Notes under the pieces: model-generated | The model's database searches: none | The model's input: the letters and a program-made list of their open reading frames with translations, nothing else | What the model was told of the DNA's origin: nothing | Assembly: GCA_937873315.1 (NCBI GenBank) | Contig: CALMQX010000016.1 | Coordinates: forward strand, 1 to 64,000 | Direction of reading: 5' to 3' | DNA from: an uncultured Nostocoides sp. | Lineage (GTDB): Bacteria; Actinomycetota; Actinomycetes; Actinomycetales; Dermatophilaceae | DNA: 64,000 bases | In this document: positions 24,454 to 34,452 of the stretch, in pieces | Layout: each line of letters opens with the position of its first letter | Position numbering within the stretch: position 1 is the stretch's first letter | Translations under genes and position numbers: made by a program

Positions 24454-25581
24454 ATGTCGTCCCCGACCCGACCGCCCACACCACGGTGGTACTGGCATGC
24501 CGGGCTAGGCGCCGGCGACCGCCAGTTCGTTGACGTCGGAGATATCACCACAGAGCTGGGGCAGACCCTGCCCGTGCGCGTCGCCTACGAGAGTTGGGGG
24601 CGACTGAATGCGCGGCGGGACAATGCCGTCCTGGTCGAGCATGCCTTGACCGGTGACAGCCACGTGGTCGGCTCAGCCAGTGCGGCCCATCCGTCGGCGG
24701 GTTGGTGGGAGGGCCTGATCGGTCCGGGGTGCCCGCTGGATACCGATCGCTACTTTGTCGTGGCCAGCAATGTCCTGGGCGGATGCCAAGGCACCACCGG
24801 ACCGAGTTCGCCTGGTCCGCACGCAAGGCCCTGGGGTGGCGACTTTCCGCTCATCACGATCCGCGACCAGGTGCAGGTCGAAGCTGCGCTCGCTGACGCG
24901 CTCGGAGTGACCCAGTGGGCAGCGGTGCTGGGTGGCTCCATGGGTGGCATGCGGGCGTTGGAGTGGGCAGTGACCTATCCCCATCGTGTCCGGCTGGCCA
25001 TCGTGGTGGCGTCTACCTATTCGTCGACCGCTGACCAGATCGCCTGGAGCGCCCCTCAGCTAGCAGCCATTACCGGTGATCGGCACTATCGCGGGGGACA
25101 TTTCTACGACAGCGAGCCGCCGTTCGCCGGTATGGGGGTGGCTCGCCGGATCGCCCACACCACCTACCGAGGTGAACACGAGTTGGGGGTGCGCTTTGGT
25201 CGCGACGCCCAGCCTGGCGAGGACCCGCTGTCGGCCGGCGGGCGGTATGCCATCGAGAGCTATCTCGACCACCATGCCGACAAACTCAGTCACCGCTTCG
25301 ATCCCAATAGCTATCTCGTGCTCACCCGTGCGATGAACCATCACGACATCGGACGCGATCGGGGTGGCTGGCAATCAGCCCTCCAGCGGGTTACCGGTGA
25401 ACTCGTCGTGGCTGGCGTGACGACGGATCGCCTCTATCCGCTGCATTTGAGCGAGGAGATGGCTCACGCCCGGGAGGGAACGGCATTCGAGGTCATCGTC
25501 AGCGACCATGGACACGACGGTTTCCTCGTTGAACGGGCGAGTGTGGGCGCGCTGATTCGTCGTGCGCTCGGGCCATCCTGA
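24454..25581 (+). CDS. metX: homoserine O-acetyltransferase
   Basis: The 375-residue alpha/beta-hydrolase-fold enzyme acetylates homoserine with acetyl-CoA, the first committed step to methionine. Motifs: RVAYESWGRLNARRDNAVLV, HALTGDSH, nucleophile elbow GGSMGGMRALEW (Ser162), GVTTDRLYP with the catalytic Asp325, and DHGHDGFL with His354. The ATG follows AAGGAG with 10-base spacing, directly after the riboswitch. The product feeds MetY. An alternative name, homoserine O-succinyltransferase of the MetX type, cannot be excluded from sequence alone. Confidence 0.93.
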   Translation: MSSPTRPPTPRWYWHAGLGAGDRQFVDVGDITTELGQTLPVRVAYESWGRLNARRDNAVLVEHALTGDSHVVGSASAAHPSAGWWEGLIGPGCPLDTDRYFVVASNVLGGCQGTTGPSSPGPHARPWGGDFPLITIRDQVQVEAALADALGVTQWAAVLGGSMGGMRALEWAVTYPHRVRLAIVVASTYSSTADQIAWSAPQLAAITGDRHYRGGHFYDSEPPFAGMGVARRIAHTTYRGEHELGVRFGRDAQPGEDPLSAGGRYAIESYLDHHADKLSHRFDPNSYLVLTRAMNHHDIGRDRGGWQSALQRVTGELVVAGVTTDRLYPLHLSEEMAHAREGTAFEVIVSDHGHDGFLVERASVGALIRRALGPS

Positions 25582-25588
25582 CCGGCCC

Positions 25589-25618
25589 TTGACGCTGCTT
25601 ATGGGCCGCTGATCTAGT
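25589..25618 (+). promoter_or_regulatory. possible sigma-A promoter of the stress-protein gene
   Basis: TTGACG (25589-25594), an 18-base spacer and TCTAGT (25613-25618) lie 58 bases before the GTG. The -35 is good, the -10 weak. Confidence 0.35.
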
Positions 25619-25675
25619 AGCGTCAGTCTTGAGCCCGCAGACGTGCGTGGCTGCGTCTGCGCCAAGGAGGATTAC

Positions 25676-26071
25676 GTGACCATCGTCGTCGGTTTTGTCC
25701 CCACCAAGGAGGGCAGCGCGGCCCTGGACCGGGCGGTTGAGGAAGCCAAACTGCGCTCGACCAAGCTTGTGGTCATCCACTCCGACCGCGGAGGTCGGGA
25801 CTACGACAGCGACGAGAGCCGCGAGAATGACGCTCGCCTTCAGCGGATCCAGGACGATCTGTCCGACTCCGGCCTCGACCTAGAGGTGCGCCAACTGGTG
25901 CGTGGCAACGAACCTGCCGAGGATCTGATCGCCGTGGCCAATGAGGTTGACAGCGATCTGATCGTGATTGGCCTGCGTCGTCGTACTCCGGTCGGCAAGT
26001 TGATTCTCGGCTCGAACGCTCAGCGAATTTTGCTGGATGCGCCCTGCGCCGTGCTCGCCGTTAAGGCCTGA
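25676..26071 (+). CDS. universal stress protein (UspA family)
   Basis: The 131-residue single-domain protein starts VTIVVGFVPTKEGSAAL and ends in the family core: DLIVIGLRRRTPVGKLILGSNAQRIL, here in part, then APCAVLAVKA. The loop normally reading G-2x-G-9x-G(S/T) for ATP binding is present as GLRRRTPVGKLILGSNA, slightly altered, so nucleotide binding is uncertain. GTG 25676 follows AAGGAGG with 6-base spacing; the upstream GTG at 25643 is rejected. It sits alone before the sigma factor gene. Confidence 0.85.
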   Translation: MTIVVGFVPTKEGSAALDRAVEEAKLRSTKLVVIHSDRGGRDYDSDESRENDARLQRIQDDLSDSGLDLEVRQLVRGNEPAEDLIAVANEVDSDLIVIGLRRRTPVGKLILGSNAQRILLDAPCAVLAVKA

Positions 26072-26107
26072 AACCAGCCTTGTGCGGGTTTGTGACCAAT
26101 CACGTTT

Positions 26108-26113
26108 TATAAT
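26108..26113 (+). promoter_or_regulatory. consensus -10 box TATAAT of the sigma factor gene
   Basis: A perfect TATAAT occurs 125 bases before the sigma factor ATG, in an AT-rich patch (CACGTTTTATAATGG) that stands out in this GC-rich window. No good -35 lies 17 bases upstream. The predicted transcript has a roughly 120-base leader, 26119-26238, with no ORF of note. Confidence 0.55.
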
Positions 26114-26238
26114 GGTGCACAGATCCAGAGCGAGCAGCACCGCCCGCGCCGCCTCTGGCGAAACCGCGAGACCCGCCCCCTGACCCCACAGGCGATTGCC
26201 TGTGCCTTCTCGGGGCCCTCCACGATGAAAGGCAGTCG

Positions 26239-28056
26239 ATGCCGTCGGTGTCCTCAAAGGCGACCAAAGCCACGTCAACAGCCGCTCCCGCGAAGCGCGC
26301 ATCGAGCGCCAAGAAGGCGGCCCCGGCGGCCACTGCAGCGAAGTTGCCGACCGAGTTCACCCATCCTGCCCTGCAGGATCTCGTGCGTCGCGGGACCGTC
26401 AAGGGTGCGCTGACCGGGGATCAGGTGGCCGAGGCGATGGCGAGCGCCGGCGTGCGTGACGCGCGCCGTCGGGCGGTGCTCGCGGCATTCACGGACCTCG
26501 GGATTGCCGTGGACGTTGAGGCGCCGACTCGGGCTCCGCGTAAGGCCGCCGCCAAGACGGCGCCTGCCAAGACCGCCGCCCGCTCGACGGCAGCCACCAA
26601 GGCCGCGGCGGCAAGTGCATCGAGTCCTGCCCAGGCCGCCACCACGGGCAGCGCGACTTCGGCGACGAAGAAGGCAGCCGCGGCGAGCGCCACCTCGGCG
26701 GCTCCGGCGAAGACGACCCCGGCCAAGACTTCTGCGACCAAGACCGCTGCCCCGGCCAAGAGCGCAGCACCAACGAAGTCCGCCGCGGCGAAGGCCACGA
26801 CCGCGAAGACGGCGGCAGCGCCCGCGCGTGCACGCACCACGAAGCAGGCGGCATCGGCCGCGGTCGAGCCGGCCGCGGCGCCGGCCCGGCCGGCCCGGAC
26901 CACCCGCCGCGTCGCCAAGGCAGCTCAGGCGCACACTGACGCGGATGAGGCGCAGTCGGAGGGCACCGAAGAGGACCTGCTGGCGGCTGATCTCAGCGAC
27001 ACCGAGGCGGACTCGGAGACCTCGGGCGAGGAGGGCGCCGAGGGCACGAGCGCCCCGCGCGAGGAAGGCGAAGACGATAACGCTGGCTTCGTGATTCGCG
27101 ACGACGACGAGGAAGACGCGCCTGCCCAGCAGGTCGTCACCGCTGGCGCGACGGCAGACCCGGTTAAGGACTACCTCAAGCAGATCGGCAAGGTCGCACT
27201 GCTCAACGCCGAGCAGGAGGTGGAGCTCGCCAAGCGCATCGAGGCAGGCCTCTTCGCTGAGGAGAAGCTCAACTCCGGCGAGAAGTTGGACATGAAGCTC
27301 AAGCGCGAGCTGTGGTGGATCGCCCAGGATGGCAAGAAGGCCAAGAACCACCTCCTTGAGGCCAACTTGCGCCTCGTGGTGTCGCTCGCCAAGCGCTACA
27401 CCGGACGAGGGATGCTCTTCCTCGACCTCATCCAGGAAGGCAACCTGGGTCTGATTCGTGCAGTTGAGAAGTTCGACTACACCAAGGGCTACAAGTTCTC
27501 GACCTATGCCACCTGGTGGATCCGTCAGGCGATCACCCGCGCGATGGCCGACCAGGCCCGCACCATCCGCATTCCCGTGCACATGGTCGAGGTCATCAAC
27601 AAGCTTGCTCGCGTTCAGCGGCAGATGCTCCAGGACTTGGGCCGTGAGCCCACCCCGGAGGAGTTGGCCCGCGAGTTGGATATGACTCCGGAGAAGGTCG
27701 TCGAGGTCCAGAAGTACGGCCGTGAGCCGATCTCGCTGCACACGCCCCTGGGCGAGGACGGCGATTCCGAGTTCGGCGATCTGATCGAGGACTCTGAGGC
27801 GGTTGTGCCGGCCGATGCGGTCAGCTTTACGCTGCTTCAGGAGCAACTTCACAGTGTCCTGGACACGCTCTCTGAGCGGGAGGCCGGGGTGGTGTCCATG
27901 CGCTTTGGGCTCACCGACGGGCAGCCGAAGACGCTGGATGAGATTGGCAAGGTCTACGGGGTGACCCGTGAGCGGATCCGGCAGATCGAGTCCAAGACCA
28001 TGTCCAAGTTGCGTCACCCCAGCCGTAGCCAGGCTCTTCGCGACTACCTGGACTGA
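26239..28056 (+). CDS. sigA: principal RNA polymerase sigma factor (SigA/HrdB type)
   Basis: A 605-residue primary sigma-70 factor. Order: region 1.1-like segment (about 35-90), an Ala/Lys/Thr-rich low-complexity linker (about 95-235), an acidic stretch (about 237-290), region 1.2 ([11 protein letters not shown] onward), region 2 with [27 protein letters not shown] and [15 protein letters not shown] (from about residue 376), region 3, and region 4 with the DNA-binding helix [12 protein letters not shown] near the end. The C-terminal [15 protein letters not shown] is typical of actinobacterial housekeeping sigma factors. It directs transcription of most genes, including those here. GAAAGG precedes the ATG. 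The last 13 bases overlap the convergent transglutaminase gene. Confidence 0.95.
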   Translation: MPSVSSKATKATSTAAPAKRASSAKKAAPAATAAKLPTEFTHPALQDLVRRGTVKGALTGDQVAEAMASAGVRDARRRAVLAAFTDLGIAVDVEAPTRAPRKAAAKTAPAKTAARSTAATKAAAASASSPAQAATTGSATSATKKAAAASATSAAPAKTTPAKTSATKTAAPAKSAAPTKSAAAKATTAKTAAAPARARTTKQAASAAVEPAAAPARPARTTRRVAKAAQAHTDADEAQSEGTEEDLLAADLSDTEADSETSGEEGAEGTSAPREEGEDDNAGFVIRDDDEEDAPAQQVVTAGATADPVKDYLKQIGKVALLNAEQEVELAKRIEAGLFAEEKLNSGEKLDMKLKRELWWIAQDGKKAKNHLLEANLRLVVSLAKRYTGRGMLFLDLIQEGNLGLIRAVEKFDYTKGYKFSTYATWWIRQAITRAMADQARTIRIPVHMVEVINKLARVQRQMLQDLGREPTPEELARELDMTPEKVVEVQKYGREPISLHTPLGEDGDSEFGDLIEDSEAVVPADAVSFTLLQEQLHSVLDTLSEREAGVVSMRFGLTDGQPKTLDEIGKVYGVTRERIRQIESKTMSKLRHPSRSQALRDYLD

Positions 28057-30308
28057 TCCTCCCGGGGCGATCGGCGCCGCCAGGTGTCGATGCCTTCCAG
28101 CGGACGCAGCCGAGCCCGCACGCGGGTCCACCGTGGCGTCTGGCTCGCGACGGCCTGGACCACCGTGTCGACCTCGTAGCCCACATCGGCATGAGTGCTG
28201 GAGGTGTGGGCGGCATACCGAGAACGCTCCACGGCGAGCACGGTATTGCCTAAGGCTTCGACTTCGGGCGCACCCAAGGTGGTGTGTGTGGCGATATAGC
28301 GACCGACTTGGCGGGGTGTGCCCTCACCAGGTGGGTCAAGGTCGAGATCTCGTAGGCGGTAGATCAAGTCGGTCCACAACGCTTCCATGCGCTGGGCCTC
28401 ATTGACTGCCCGGCGGTGCCGCCGTCGACGCGACCACCACGCGCTCAGCGGGGTGAAGGCCAGAGCCAGCAGCGCCACGAGAGCGGCGAGGAGGGCCACG
28501 GCATGATCCCGAGCCCAGCGGATCGGCGCAGCCAATTGGCCAGACTGGGTGCCCGCAGTTGTCCCGATCCCTTGCTCGACGTCCGGCCGCTGGCTGGGGC
28601 CTCGGGTCGGTTGAGCGCTTCCGCTGGCAGACGGCGCGGCCGAGGGCTGGGTTCGGGTCGTGGTGTAGGCCGGGGCGACCCCGGAACGCCCGCCGGGCGT
28701 GGGCTCGAATCGGACCCAGCCCACCGAGGGGAAGAAGAGCTCGGGCCAGGCGTGTGCGTCGCTGGCCAAGACGACATAGCCATTCCCGGCGCGATGACCT
28801 GGCAGGAAGCCAGTACCCATGCGAGCCGGAATGCCGGCCCGCTCAGCCAGCAGGATCATGGTGGCGGCGAACTGCACGCAGTAGCCCTTCTTGGTGTCCA
28901 GGAAGTGCCTCACTGGATCCGTGCCAACGTCGCTATCGTCCAGCGTCAGCGAGTACGAGAACTCCGGACCACGCAGATAGGCCTGGATCGCGCGGGCCTT
29001 ATCGATGGGGGAGTCGTTGACGTCGGTGATGCGGTCGAGAATGCCGTCCAGCTGGCTTCCCAGCGGCTCCAGATCTGTGCTGAACACGCTGGCCCCGGTG
29101 GGTCGGACGTCGCCGACCTCGCCGGTCAGGTCAGCATCGGTGGGGGCCAGGTCCAGGTAGGTCGCCTCGTATTCCGGTGCGGCCGCATCGATGCGCACCG
29201 TCCCGAGCCCGGACACGCCCCAGCCGATCGTCGGGAAGGGGTTCCCCACGGTGTTCAGCGGCAACGCGACCTGAGGGTCACCCAACGCGTTGGCGCTCAC
29301 GGCGACGCGACGCTCAGTGCGGGGGACGTTCGCGTCGGCGAGCACCTCCAGACCGTTGGCGCCCGCGGCCGTCGTCGAGTGCGTGCTCGCGGTCCAGGCA
29401 AACCCGTCGTAGAGATCGAAGACCTCGACCCGAAACACGGCGGGGACCGGCCCGCCCGCCGGCATTCGATACTCGAACACCGGCTCGTCGGAACGATTTC
29501 CGAGACTGGTAGCGAGATCTGCAGAGGTGCTCAAACTGATTCCGCGGCCAGTGCCCCCACCCACAGAATCCGGTGCTCGCCCAAGCCCATCAGCGAGAAA
29601 TCGCGTGGGGAGGTGAGGCAGGACGAAGGCGCCCACTGCGGTTACCGCGAGCGCGACCGCAGTGATCCGCCGACCGGTCACCGCAATGGACTCCCGCGAA
29701 CTGCGGCGTCCGCTTCCTTGCGGTTGCTGTCCCCAGTGGGTCACCTCGGAGAGGCCAGCGTGTCCGACCAAGGCGAGCCAGGCGGCCGCGGCCAGCACGA
29801 ACCACCACACGCTGAAGCCCGCCCCCGCATTGCTTGACGCCGAGAGATAGGCCGCGAGCAGGAGCAGGCCAGCGGGCGCGGGCCGGCGCGCGGTGACTGC
29901 CACGGCATCGACCGCGGTGGCTAGCAGGGCCACCAAGGCACCCATGGCGTAGGCGAGCCCGGGGGAGCCCGGCACCGGCGCCGCGTACTTGGTCAGCGAG
30001 GCGATCGCCTCGAGCAAGAGATCGTTGATCGCGCGCATGCTCGCCGTCGTGGGGAAACCCCACAGCAGGGTGTGCGGAACGCTGACCTGGAGGAGAACCT
30101 CGAAGGCGACCAGGAGTTGGTAGGCGACGATCAGCAGGAGTGATCGGGTGACCAGGCGCAGGACCGCTCCCGTCGCCATCACTGCGACCAGGATCAGCGC
30201 GGCATTCTTGGACCAGGCGCCCGGGTCGACCAAGGTGGACACCGGAGCCACGGCCGCTGCGGTTGCCAAGCCAGCCAACACGGTGGCGACCCAGGTGTTT
30301 CGACTCAT
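28044..30308 (-). CDS. TgpA-like membrane transglutaminase (DUF3488)
   Basis: The 754-residue protein has about six membrane helices in the first 240 residues (DUF3488), an external transglutaminase-like domain with KKGYCVQFA (catalytic Cys about 477), [11 protein letters not shown] (His about 519) and VRFEPTPG, a Ser/Pro-rich linker, another helix near 600-625, and a cytosolic DUF4129-like tail. It is the third gene of a MoxR-DUF58-TgpA operon; its ATG overlaps the DUF58 stop (ATGA). The family is widespread; the Pseudomonas member is essential, and cell-wall or protein cross-linking roles have been proposed. Here function is unproven; its position beside dcw is suggestive. Confidence 0.88.
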   Translation of the reverse strand: MSRNTWVATVLAGLATAAAVAPVSTLVDPGAWSKNAALILVAVMATGAVLRLVTRSLLLIVAYQLLVAFEVLLQVSVPHTLLWGFPTTASMRAINDLLLEAIASLTKYAAPVPGSPGLAYAMGALVALLATAVDAVAVTARRPAPAGLLLLAAYLSASSNAGAGFSVWWFVLAAAAWLALVGHAGLSEVTHWGQQPQGSGRRSSRESIAVTGRRITAVALAVTAVGAFVLPHLPTRFLADGLGRAPDSVGGGTGRGISLSTSADLATSLGNRSDEPVFEYRMPAGGPVPAVFRVEVFDLYDGFAWTASTHSTTAAGANGLEVLADANVPRTERRVAVSANALGDPQVALPLNTVGNPFPTIGWGVSGLGTVRIDAAAPEYEATYLDLAPTDADLTGEVGDVRPTGASVFSTDLEPLGSQLDGILDRITDVNDSPIDKARAIQAYLRGPEFSYSLTLDDSDVGTDPVRHFLDTKKGYCVQFAATMILLAERAGIPARMGTGFLPGHRAGNGYVVLASDAHAWPELFFPSVGWVRFEPTPGGRSGVAPAYTTTRTQPSAAPSASGSAQPTRGPSQRPDVEQGIGTTAGTQSGQLAAPIRWARDHAVALLAALVALLALAFTPLSAWWSRRRRHRRAVNEAQRMEALWTDLIYRLRDLDLDPPGEGTPRQVGRYIATHTTLGAPEVEALGNTVLAVERSRYAAHTSSTHADVGYEVDTVVQAVASQTPRWTRVRARLRPLEGIDTWRRRSPREDQSR

Positions 30309-31570
30309 CCCCGCTGCCCCACTCTTGCCGGGGCCAGGCGCGCCCAGGCGGCCGCATGCGGCGTGACGGCGTGCACCGATTCGGTGCGGAAGCCAGCCTG
30401 TCGGAGCACTTCGACGCCACCTGTGTGCTCCTGCGCAAGAGCCGGGCTCACCAGGCGTGAGTTGCTTATGTCGGCCACCAGAGCCAGGCCCGCAGACCCT
30501 GGCTGTCGCAGCGCGGCGACGCTCACGGCTTGCGACTCGCGCAGCGCTCCACTCACGATCACGACCAATCCGCCTGCTCGGGTGAGTCCACGAGCAGCAT
30601 GCAGCAGGTCGGCGAGCGAGGTCGCCCCGGTGGGGGTGACGCGGGCAAGCGCGACCAACGTCGAGGTGAGGTCCTCAGCGACAATCACGCCGGTGGGTGA
30701 CGCCGGGTCGGGCACCAGGGTGGTCACGGCATAGCCCAACTCATGCAGATGGGCGGACACCGAAGCGACCATGGTGACAGCCCATTCCATCGTGCTGGCC
30801 CGCCCGGTACCCACGTGTCCTTCCACCCGGGAGTCCAAGAGCACGAGCGCCTGGCGCCTCAACGGGCGGTCCTCCTGACGCACCATGAGGTCACCGGTGC
30901 GGGCGGAGGCCGGCCAGTGGATTCGACGTAGGTCGTCCCCCTGCCGGTACTCGCGGATGCCTTGGTCGTCCTCACCGTGCAGGGACACCACTGAGGAGCC
31001 AGCGCCCTCAGTGCCCAAGCCCGTCGACCCTGGCGGGGACCCAGCGAGGTCGACGATCGTGGGTACCACCAGGAGCTCGTCCTGACCGCCCACCTGCGCG
31101 ACTCGGACCGTCAGGCCAAAGACATCCTTGACCCGAAGCCCCATGGGGCCTAGGAGGTGAACGCCGCGCAAACTAGGGCGCAGGGAGTACTGGACCCGGC
31201 ATTGCTCACCTGGGCGAAGGGCCGGGATAACGAACCGAGGGCGCTCACCCAAGTGGTATGCGAGGTGCTCGTCGGCGAAGACCACGCCGCTGGATTGGCT
31301 GCCTGCCTGCCGGATGGTGGCATCCACCGTGACCAGGTCATCGATGGCTGCGTGTGGCGGTCGCAGGGTGCGGACAATCTCCAGGCCGGTGCCGTGGCGA
31401 CGCAGGAGCCAGGCGCTCACGAGTACCAGGATGACCAGCAGCAGGCCCGCCCTGGTGAGATCGCGCTGGCCAAGGAGAAGGCCGGCAACGAGCAGGCAGG
31501 CGCCCGCCGCCACGAACGCGGTTCCACGCGTCGTCAGGGACGCCCAGACGGCTCGCAGCCAGGAGAGCAC
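30305..31570 (-). CDS. DUF58 domain protein
   Basis: The 421-residue protein has two N-terminal membrane helices (about 18-34 and 40-58), a beta-rich external-type section, and the conserved DUF58 signature REYRQGDDLRRIHWPASAR at about residues 207-225, followed by a von Willebrand A-like fold starting at ALVLLDSR. DUF58 proteins act with MoxR AAA+ ATPases, apparently as their client or adaptor in complex assembly. It starts 2 bases after the MoxR stop and overlaps the TgpA gene. Confidence 0.87.
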   Translation of the reverse strand: MLSWLRAVWASLTTRGTAFVAAGACLLVAGLLLGQRDLTRAGLLLVILVLVSAWLLRRHGTGLEIVRTLRPPHAAIDDLVTVDATIRQAGSQSSGVVFADEHLAYHLGERPRFVIPALRPGEQCRVQYSLRPSLRGVHLLGPMGLRVKDVFGLTVRVAQVGGQDELLVVPTIVDLAGSPPGSTGLGTEGAGSSVVSLHGEDDQGIREYRQGDDLRRIHWPASARTGDLMVRQEDRPLRRQALVLLDSRVEGHVGTGRASTMEWAVTMVASVSAHLHELGYAVTTLVPDPASPTGVIVAEDLTSTLVALARVTPTGATSLADLLHAARGLTRAGGLVVIVSGALRESQAVSVAALRQPGSAGLALVADISNSRLVSPALAQEHTGGVEVLRQAGFRTESVHAVTPHAAAWARLAPARVGQRG

Positions 31571-31572
31571 CG

Positions 31573-32553
31573 TTAGGCCGATCCGCTCGTGACCGTCACC
31601 CGAGCGAGCAGGTCGGTGATGATGTCCGCCCCGGTGCGATGAGCGGCATGGCTCTCGCCGGTGAGGATTAGCCGATGCGCCAGGACCGGCACCGCCACGG
31701 CTTGGACATCGTCGGGGAGGACGTGATCGCGACCCGCTAGCGCAGCATGGGCGCGAGCGGCACGCAGCAGGTGGATGGCGGCGCGCGGCGAGGCGCCGAG
31801 GCGGACAGCTGAACTGGTGCGGGTGGCATGGGCCACGTCGACGATGTACTGCTTGAGCGCCGGGGCGGCATACACGCCCTGGACGGCCGCGATCATGGCC
31901 ATCACGGTTCGGGCGTCGGTGACCGGACGGACATCCTCCACCGGGGAACGGCCCGAGTGCCCGTCAAGCATGGCCAACTCGCTGCTCGCCGAGGGGTAGC
32001 CGACGGCGACCCGCACGATGAATCGGTCGCGCTGAGCCTCCGCCAGTGGGTGGGTGCCTTCCATCTCAATGGGGTTCTGCGTGGCCACGACCATGAACGG
32101 CTGCGGGAGCGGATAGGTCTCGCCATCGATGGTGACTTGACCTTCCTCCATCGCCTCCAGGAGTGCTGACTGGGTCTTGGGGGACGCCCGATTGATCTCG
32201 TCGCCAATCACAATGCTCGCGAAGATCGCTCCGGGTCGGAACTCAAAGCGGCGGGTGTCCTGGTTGAAGATCGAGACACCGCTGACATCGCTGGGCAGCA
32301 CATCCGGCGTGAACTGAATTCGTCGTACCGGGCAGTCGATGGCGCGCGCCAGGGTCTTGGCGATGAGGGTCTTGCCCACTCCAGGGACATCCTCGACCAG
32401 GACGTGACCTTGGGCCAAGAGGGCCGTGATCACGGTGTGCACGACGCCGGCCTTGCCCTCGATGACCCCGTTCATGGTCGCGGCGAGGTCGGCGCTGATC
32501 GAGCGCACCTGCTCGAGGCTGAGCTGCTTGCTGTCGGTCATCTCCACCGTCAC
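31573..32553 (-). CDS. MoxR-family AAA+ ATPase
   Basis: The 326-residue ATPase has Walker A GVGKTLIAKTLA, Walker B IVIGDEINRASPKTQSALLE, sensor 1 VVATQNPIEMEGTHPLPEA-like segment (here LAEA), and the sensor 2 region SPRAAIHLLRAARAHA, all typical of the MRP subfamily of MoxR. Such ATPases act as chaperones for neighbouring DUF58/VWA proteins. I place the start at GTG 32553 because GGAGG lies 5 bases before it on the reverse strand; ATG 32541 is the alternative. A much longer in-frame extension to 32724 is unlikely, as it runs through the intergenic region. First gene of the three-gene operon. Confidence 0.9.
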   Translation of the reverse strand: MTVEMTDSKQLSLEQVRSISADLAATMNGVIEGKAGVVHTVITALLAQGHVLVEDVPGVGKTLIAKTLARAIDCPVRRIQFTPDVLPSDVSGVSIFNQDTRRFEFRPGAIFASIVIGDEINRASPKTQSALLEAMEEGQVTIDGETYPLPQPFMVVATQNPIEMEGTHPLAEAQRDRFIVRVAVGYPSASSELAMLDGHSGRSPVEDVRPVTDARTVMAMIAAVQGVYAAPALKQYIVDVAHATRTSSAVRLGASPRAAIHLLRAARAHAALAGRDHVLPDDVQAVAVPVLAHRLILTGESHAAHRTGADIITDLLARVTVTSGSA

Positions 32554-32773
32554 ATCGTCCTCCGGATCATCGCGGTACCCGGCCCATCGTCCCTCGATCT
32601 TGCCCCACGGCCGGTCTCTGCGGGACCACCCTACGTCTCTCGGAATGGAAACACGGCCAAGTAGCCGAGGCCGAGAGGGGGCCCACAGGCCACCCTGAGA
32701 TACTTTGACGTCGATTCTCCCCACTTCTCACCACCACAGATGACCTGGAACTTCAGTGAAGATCTCGTGATTG
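32554..32773. other. intergenic region left of the mraZ operator, no gene seen
   Basis: Together with the operator ladder this is a 313-base gap between divergent genes. The left part shows open reverse-strand sequence without family likeness and TTGACG at 32705-32710 on the forward strand without a matching -10. I see no RNA gene. Confidence 0.5.
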
Positions 32774-32842
32774 ATGGGACAAAAATGGTCCAAAGTGGCA
32801 GCAAGGTGGGTTAAAGTGGCACGCGATGGGTCGCGGTGGAAC
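32774..32842 (+). promoter_or_regulatory. MraZ-type operator: seven helix-phased TGG repeats
   Basis: TGG triplets occur at 32775, 32786, 32796, 32807, 32817, 32827 and 32837, spaced 11, 10, 11, 10, 10 and 10 bases, all facing the same way. Several are part of AAAGTGG or TGGG. MraZ is known to bind direct TGGG/GTGG repeats at about 10-base intervals in its own promoter, and three or four copies are usual. TAAAGT at 32812-32817 could be a -10 box within the ladder. Confidence 0.8.
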
Positions 32843-32866
32843 CCGGGTCGGAAAGGGAGGTGTGCC

Positions 32867-33319
32867 GTGGACGTTGACTTCATGGGCACTTACACGCCTC
32901 GCCTTGATGACAAGGGCCGGTTGGCGATCCCTGCACGCTTTCGTGAGGACTTCGGTTCCGGACTGGTGATGACCCGCGGACCCGAGGGCTGCGTGTACCT
33001 CTTCCCGACCGCGCAGTTTCGTGCGGTCTCCGCCGCCATGGCCCAAGTGCCCTCCAGCGCGGCCGCGGTCCGGGCTCGGATCCGCATCTTCCGCTCCAGC
33101 GCCACGCCGCCGGAAGCCCCAGATCGCCAGGGTCGGGTCACGGTGCCCGTTGCCCTGCGCGGCTACGCCGAAGTGGCCCGCGATGCCTACCTCATCGGCA
33201 ATGGCAACCGCCTGGAGTTGTGGAATCCGCAGCGCTGGGAGGACTACCTGGCCGCCCATGCAGATGACTACGCGAACTACTCGCCCGGTGATGAGGAGGT
33301 GGTCATCCCCGGCCTGTAA
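32867..33319 (+). CDS. mraZ: transcriptional regulator MraZ
   Basis: The 150-residue protein contains two SpoVT/AbrB-like MraZ domains: MGTYTPRLDDKGRLAIP with GRL (about residues 6-22), then DRQGRVTVP (about 85-93). MraZ forms a dodecameric ring and usually represses the dcw operon by binding repeats upstream of its own gene; those repeats are present here. GGGAGG lies 6 bases before GTG 32867, which decides the start over ATG 32882 (21 bases from the site). It begins the dcw cluster; a 143-base gap, without other features, separates it from rsmH. Confidence 0.93.
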   Translation: MDVDFMGTYTPRLDDKGRLAIPARFREDFGSGLVMTRGPEGCVYLFPTAQFRAVSAAMAQVPSSAAAVRARIRIFRSSATPPEAPDRQGRVTVPVALRGYAEVARDAYLIGNGNRLELWNPQRWEDYLAAHADDYANYSPGDEEVVIPGL

Positions 33320-33462
33320 GGGCACGCCCGGTGGCGACTGGCCTCCAGCCGAGCGGCACCCGACGCGACTTCCCCCGCGCCGGGCACCGACCGGATGGGG
33401 ACCAGCTGGTACCGGACTCACCCGCTTGACCATCACGACACGACGACCCAAGGACTTCGCCC

Positions 33463-34452
33463 ATGAACCACCGTGGACCGGCCGCCTCGCGGCACGTCCC
33501 GGTCCTTGTCGACCGCGTGGTCGAACTCCTTGCGCCCGCCCTCTCCCGGGCGGGCGCCGTTCACGTTGACGGCACCTTGGGGATGGGCGGACACGCGCAG
33601 GCAGTCCTGGACACGTTTCCCGAGGCGGTCGTGGTCGGGGTGGACCGCGACACCGAGGCCCTGGACCTCGCGGGCGAGCGGTTGGCGGCATACGGGCCGC
33701 GCCTTCGCCGCGTGCACGCTGCCTATGACGACATCGACGCCATCCTGGATGCGGTTGAGGACGCCAGCGGCGCCCGGACGGTGGATAGTTCGCTCTTCGA
33801 CCTGGGGGTCTCTTCGCTCCAACTCGACGCGGGAGATCGCGGCTTTGCCTACGCGCAGGACGCGCCCTTGGACATGCGGATGGACCAAAGCAGCGGCTCG
33901 ACAGCCGCTGAGATCCTCGCGACCTACTCCGAGGCAGACATCGCGCGCATTCTGCGGGTCTACGGCGAGGAGCGCTTCGCTGGCCGGATCGCTCGGGCCG
34001 TCGTCGCCCGGCGCACTACGGCGCCCGTGACGACCTCTGGGCAGCTCGTCGAACTCTTGCGCGAGGTCATCCCATCGCATAGCCAACGGACTGGGGGGCA
34101 CCCGGCCAAGCGGACCTTCCAGGCTCTGCGCATCGAGGTCAACGACGAGTTGGGCTGCTGGGATCGGACTCTCCCGGCCCAGTTGGATGCGCTTCGAGTA
34201 GGCGGCCGCATCGCCGTGCTCTCGTATCACTCGCTAGAGGACCGCATAACCAAGACCGAGCTGGTTCGACGGGCCACCGTGAGCCTGCCGCCCGGCCTGC
34301 CGGTCGTGCCCGAGGAGTTGGCCCCTCGCTTCGACCTGCTCACCCGTGGAGCCGAAAAGGCCTCTGCCGCAGAAATGACAGCGAACCCGCGAGCAACCTC
34401 CGTGCGCTTGCGAGCGGCCGTACGAGTCCGACCTGAGAGGGGTATGTCGTGA
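33463..34452 (+). CDS. rsmH: 16S rRNA (cytosine-N4) methyltransferase RsmH
   Basis: The 329-residue SAM-dependent enzyme methylates N4 of C1402 in 16S rRNA at the ribosomal P site. Motifs: HVPVLVDRVVELL at the N-terminus, the SAM-binding VDGTLGMGGHAQAVL, DLGVSSLQLD, RGFAYAQDAPLDMRM, FQALRIEVNDEL, and SYHSLEDRI near the C-terminus. AAGGA stands 8 bases before the ATG. Its stop overlaps the GTG of ftsL. Also called mraW, it is the standard second gene of dcw. Confidence 0.95.
   Translation: MNHRGPAASRHVPVLVDRVVELLAPALSRAGAVHVDGTLGMGGHAQAVLDTFPEAVVVGVDRDTEALDLAGERLAAYGPRLRRVHAAYDDIDAILDAVEDASGARTVDSSLFDLGVSSLQLDAGDRGFAYAQDAPLDMRMDQSSGSTAAEILATYSEADIARILRVYGEERFAGRIARAVVARRTTAPVTTSGQLVELLREVIPSHSQRTGGHPAKRTFQALRIEVNDELGCWDRTLPAQLDALRVGGRIAVLSYHSLEDRITKTELVRRATVSLPPGLPVVPEELAPRFDLLTRGAEKASAAEMTANPRATSVRLRAAVRVRPERGMS

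Noticed and set aside
26275-28131. A 618-codon reverse frame opposite the sigma factor gene
   Set aside because: It mirrors the repetitive high-GC coding sequence of the sigma factor and has no family likeness; the forward gene is certain.
32554-32724. Upstream extension of the MoxR ATPase
   Set aside because: The family starts near MTDSKQLSLEQ, and a good ribosome binding site precedes GTG 32553.
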